From Hyphomicrobium sp. NDB2Meth4 (GTDB taxonomy: Bacteria; Pseudomonadota; Alphaproteobacteria; Rhizobiales; Hyphomicrobiaceae), in NCBI RefSeq assembly GCF_900117445.1, contig NZ_FPEJ01000003.1, forward strand, positions 310,001-374,000: DNA of 64,000 bases. Reading direction: 5' to 3'. The translations under genes were made by a program, and so were the position numbers. The notes under the pieces are model-generated. The model worked only from the letters and a program-made list of their open reading frames with translations, had not been told where the DNA came from and did no database searches. Positions within the stretch are counted from its first letter, which is position 1. Each line of letters starts with the position of its first letter. This document shows positions 62,691-64,000 of this stretch, in pieces.

Positions 62691-64000
62691 ATGACGCTGT
62701 CGAGGATGCCGGAACCAGACCGGGCTGTGCTCGACCGGAGAGACTCCATCGTCAAGGACCTGGAGGCGCTCATCGGTGTCGATGGCGTGATTTCCGAGGA
62801 GGAGGGCCGTCGCGCGTTCGAGGCTGATGCGCTGACCGCCTATCGCCAGGCGCCGCTCGCCGTCGCCCTTCCGCGCTCCACCGAGGACGTCTCCAAGATC
62901 CTGAGGTACTGCAATCAGAATGGCGTGCGCGTCGTACCGCGCGGCGCCGGCACCTCGCTCTGCGGCGGCGCGCTTCCGACCGCCGACTCGATCGTCATCG
63001 GCACCTCGCGCATGAACCGCGTGATCGAGACCGATTTTATCAACCGCACCATCACCGTGGAGTGCGGCATCACCAATCTCGCCATCACCGACGCGGTCTC
63101 CGCCGAAGGCTTCTTCTACGCGCCCGACCCATCGAGCCAGCTCGCCTGCACCGTCGGCGGCAACGTCGCCATGAACTCCGGCGGCGCCCACTGCCTGAAG
63201 TACGGCGTAACGACCAACAACGTGCTCGGCCTCAAGATGGTGCTCGTCGATGGCGAGATCGTAGAGATCGGCGGCGCCTATCCCGACTCTGAAGGTTATG
63301 ACTTCCTCGCCCTCGTCGTCGGATCGGAGGGCCAGTTCGGCATCGTCACCGAGGCAACGCTGAAGATCGTGCCCAAACCCGAGTCCGCGCGCCCAGTCAT
63401 GCTCGGATTTTCCTCGTGCGAAGCTGCCGGCCAATGCGTCGCCGCCATCATCGGCTCCGGCATTATCCCCGTCGCCATCGAATATATGGACCGGCCAGCC
63501 ATCGCTGTTTGCGAGGCTTACGCCAAGGCCGGCTATCCACTCGACGTCGAAGCCCTGCTCATCGTCGAGGTCGAGGGCTACGAGGATGAAACCACGCGCC
63601 TGCTGCGCGACATCGTCGACATCGCCCGATCGTTCGATCCGCAGGTCATTGAGGCCAGCACCTCGGCCGAGCACAGCGCCCGCATTTGGAAGGGCCGCAA
63701 AGCCGCGTTCGGCGCGATGGGCCGCATCTCCGATTATTACTGCATGGACGGCACCATTCCGCTCGCGCGCCTGCCGGAGGTGCTGAGCCGCATCGCCCAG
63801 ATCTGCGCCGAGCATCGCCTCAAGGTCGCCAACGTTTTCCACGCCGGCGATGGAAACCTGCATCCGCTCATCCTCTACAATGCCAACGATCAGGACGAGT
63901 CGAACCGGGCTGAGTTGGCCGGCGCCGAGATTCTGAAACTGTGCGTAGCAGTCGGCGGCTGCCTTACGGGCGAGCACGGAGTCGGCATCGAGAAGCGCGA
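62691..64000 (+). CDS. glcD: GlcD-type FAD-linked oxidase (glycolate/D-lactate oxidase subunit), 5' part
   Basis: The first 436 codons are present and the gene runs off the window. The FAD-binding PCMH domain covers about 50-230 (RGAGTSLCGGALPTADSIVI, CTVGGNVAMNSGGAHCLKYG, VVGSEGQFGIVTEATLKIV). The C-terminal FAD-oxidase cap has VFHAGDGNLHP and GGCLTGEHGVGIEKR. This is the catalytic subunit of glycolate oxidase, which works with GlcE and GlcF; those would be expected downstream. D-lactate or 2-hydroxyglutarate oxidase are less likely alternatives. The ATG at 62691 has GGAGAAACGC just upstream. Confidence 0.92.
   Translation, partial: MTLSRMPEPDRAVLDRRDSIVKDLEALIGVDGVISEEEGRRAFEADALTAYRQAPLAVALPRSTEDVSKILRYCNQNGVRVVPRGAGTSLCGGALPTADSIVIGTSRMNRVIETDFINRTITVECGITNLAITDAVSAEGFFYAPDPSSQLACTVGGNVAMNSGGAHCLKYGVTTNNVLGLKMVLVDGEIVEIGGAYPDSEGYDFLALVVGSEGQFGIVTEATLKIVPKPESARPVMLGFSSCEAAGQCVAAIIGSGIIPVAIEYMDRPAIAVCEAYAKAGYPLDVEALLIVEVEGYEDETTRLLRDIVDIARSFDPQVIEASTSAEHSARIWKGRKAAFGAMGRISDYYCMDGTIPLARLPEVLSRIAQICAEHRLKVANVFHAGDGNLHPLILYNANDQDESNRAELAGAEILKLCVAVGGCLTGEHGVGIEKR

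Overview
This window comes from a GC-rich alphaproteobacterium, most likely of the order Hyphomicrobiales (Hyphomicrobium-like relatives). The reasons are FixL/FixJ-type sensor and regulator genes, a complete cpa/tad pilus locus with an alphaproteobacterial gene order, a near-perfect EcfG-type general stress promoter, a DnaX without the usual zinc cysteines, a prephenate dehydratase of the alphaproteobacterial sequence type, and TTAA-N7-TTAA-like (CtrA-like) sites near pilus genes. The placement is inferred from gene content; no rRNA gene is present.

Layout. 1-5.3 kb: 5' end of a Tat-exported sulfatase, a winged-helix regulator, and a signalling block on the minus strand (PAS histidine kinase, FixJ-like regulator, single-domain receiver, LysR regulator). 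Two copies of a 16-bp dyad lie upstream of the two minus-strand units of this block. 5.3-9.7 kb: a GH46 chitosanase converges on a 1146-residue membrane protein that joins a GH18-like domain, a NodB-type deacetylase and a family 2 glycosyltransferase. 10-12.3 kb: a receiver protein and a ligase-polymerase LigD. 12.3-16.5 kb: a family 2 glycosyltransferase gene broken by a 3020-bp IS1595/ISXO2-type element (12717-15736) with 23-bp terminal inverted repeats and perfect 8-bp target duplications. The element carries the transposase, a DUF6471-like regulator, a 54-residue ribbon-helix-helix-like protein beside a 24-bp perfect palindrome, a membrane protein, a coiled-coil/winged-helix protein and a tRNA gene. 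The tRNA has a GCU (serine-codon) anticodon on a short-variable-loop body that carries arginine identity elements. This is the most unusual object in the window.

16.5-30.9 kb: solute-binding protein, LpxH-like phosphatase with a GT4 glycosyltransferase, VanX-like dipeptidase, PEBP protein, ybaB-dnaX with the SRP RNA gene upstream, a large secreted DUF900 hydrolase, an SDR, pheA, a TPR protein, a CsbD and ferritin-like stress pair behind the EcfG-type promoter, kdsB and a membrane cytochrome c. 31.1-38.9 kb: a yej-type peptide ABC transporter operon with two consecutive binding proteins. 38.9-43.2 kb: two glutathione transferases, an unknown gene, and an M17 aminopeptidase overlapping an NlpC/P60 cell-wall peptidase.

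43.3-55.8 kb: the tad/cpa locus. tadC, tadB, cpaF, cpaE, cpaD, cpaC, cpaB, cpaA and flp are on the minus strand. A TadD-like lipoprotein gene converges from one side; a stand-alone secretin N-domain gene and two TadE-like pseudopilin genes diverge on the other. 56-64 kb: TetR regulator, YdjM-like membrane protein, CDF cation exporter, rsmE, a small secreted protein, glutamate-cysteine ligase, a small six-cysteine exported protein, a soluble cytochrome c, and the start of a GlcD-type FAD oxidase cut by the window edge.

Most of the window is ordinary chromosome. The clear accessory part is the mobile element at 12.7-15.7 kb. No CRISPR array, rRNA or phage structural genes were seen.
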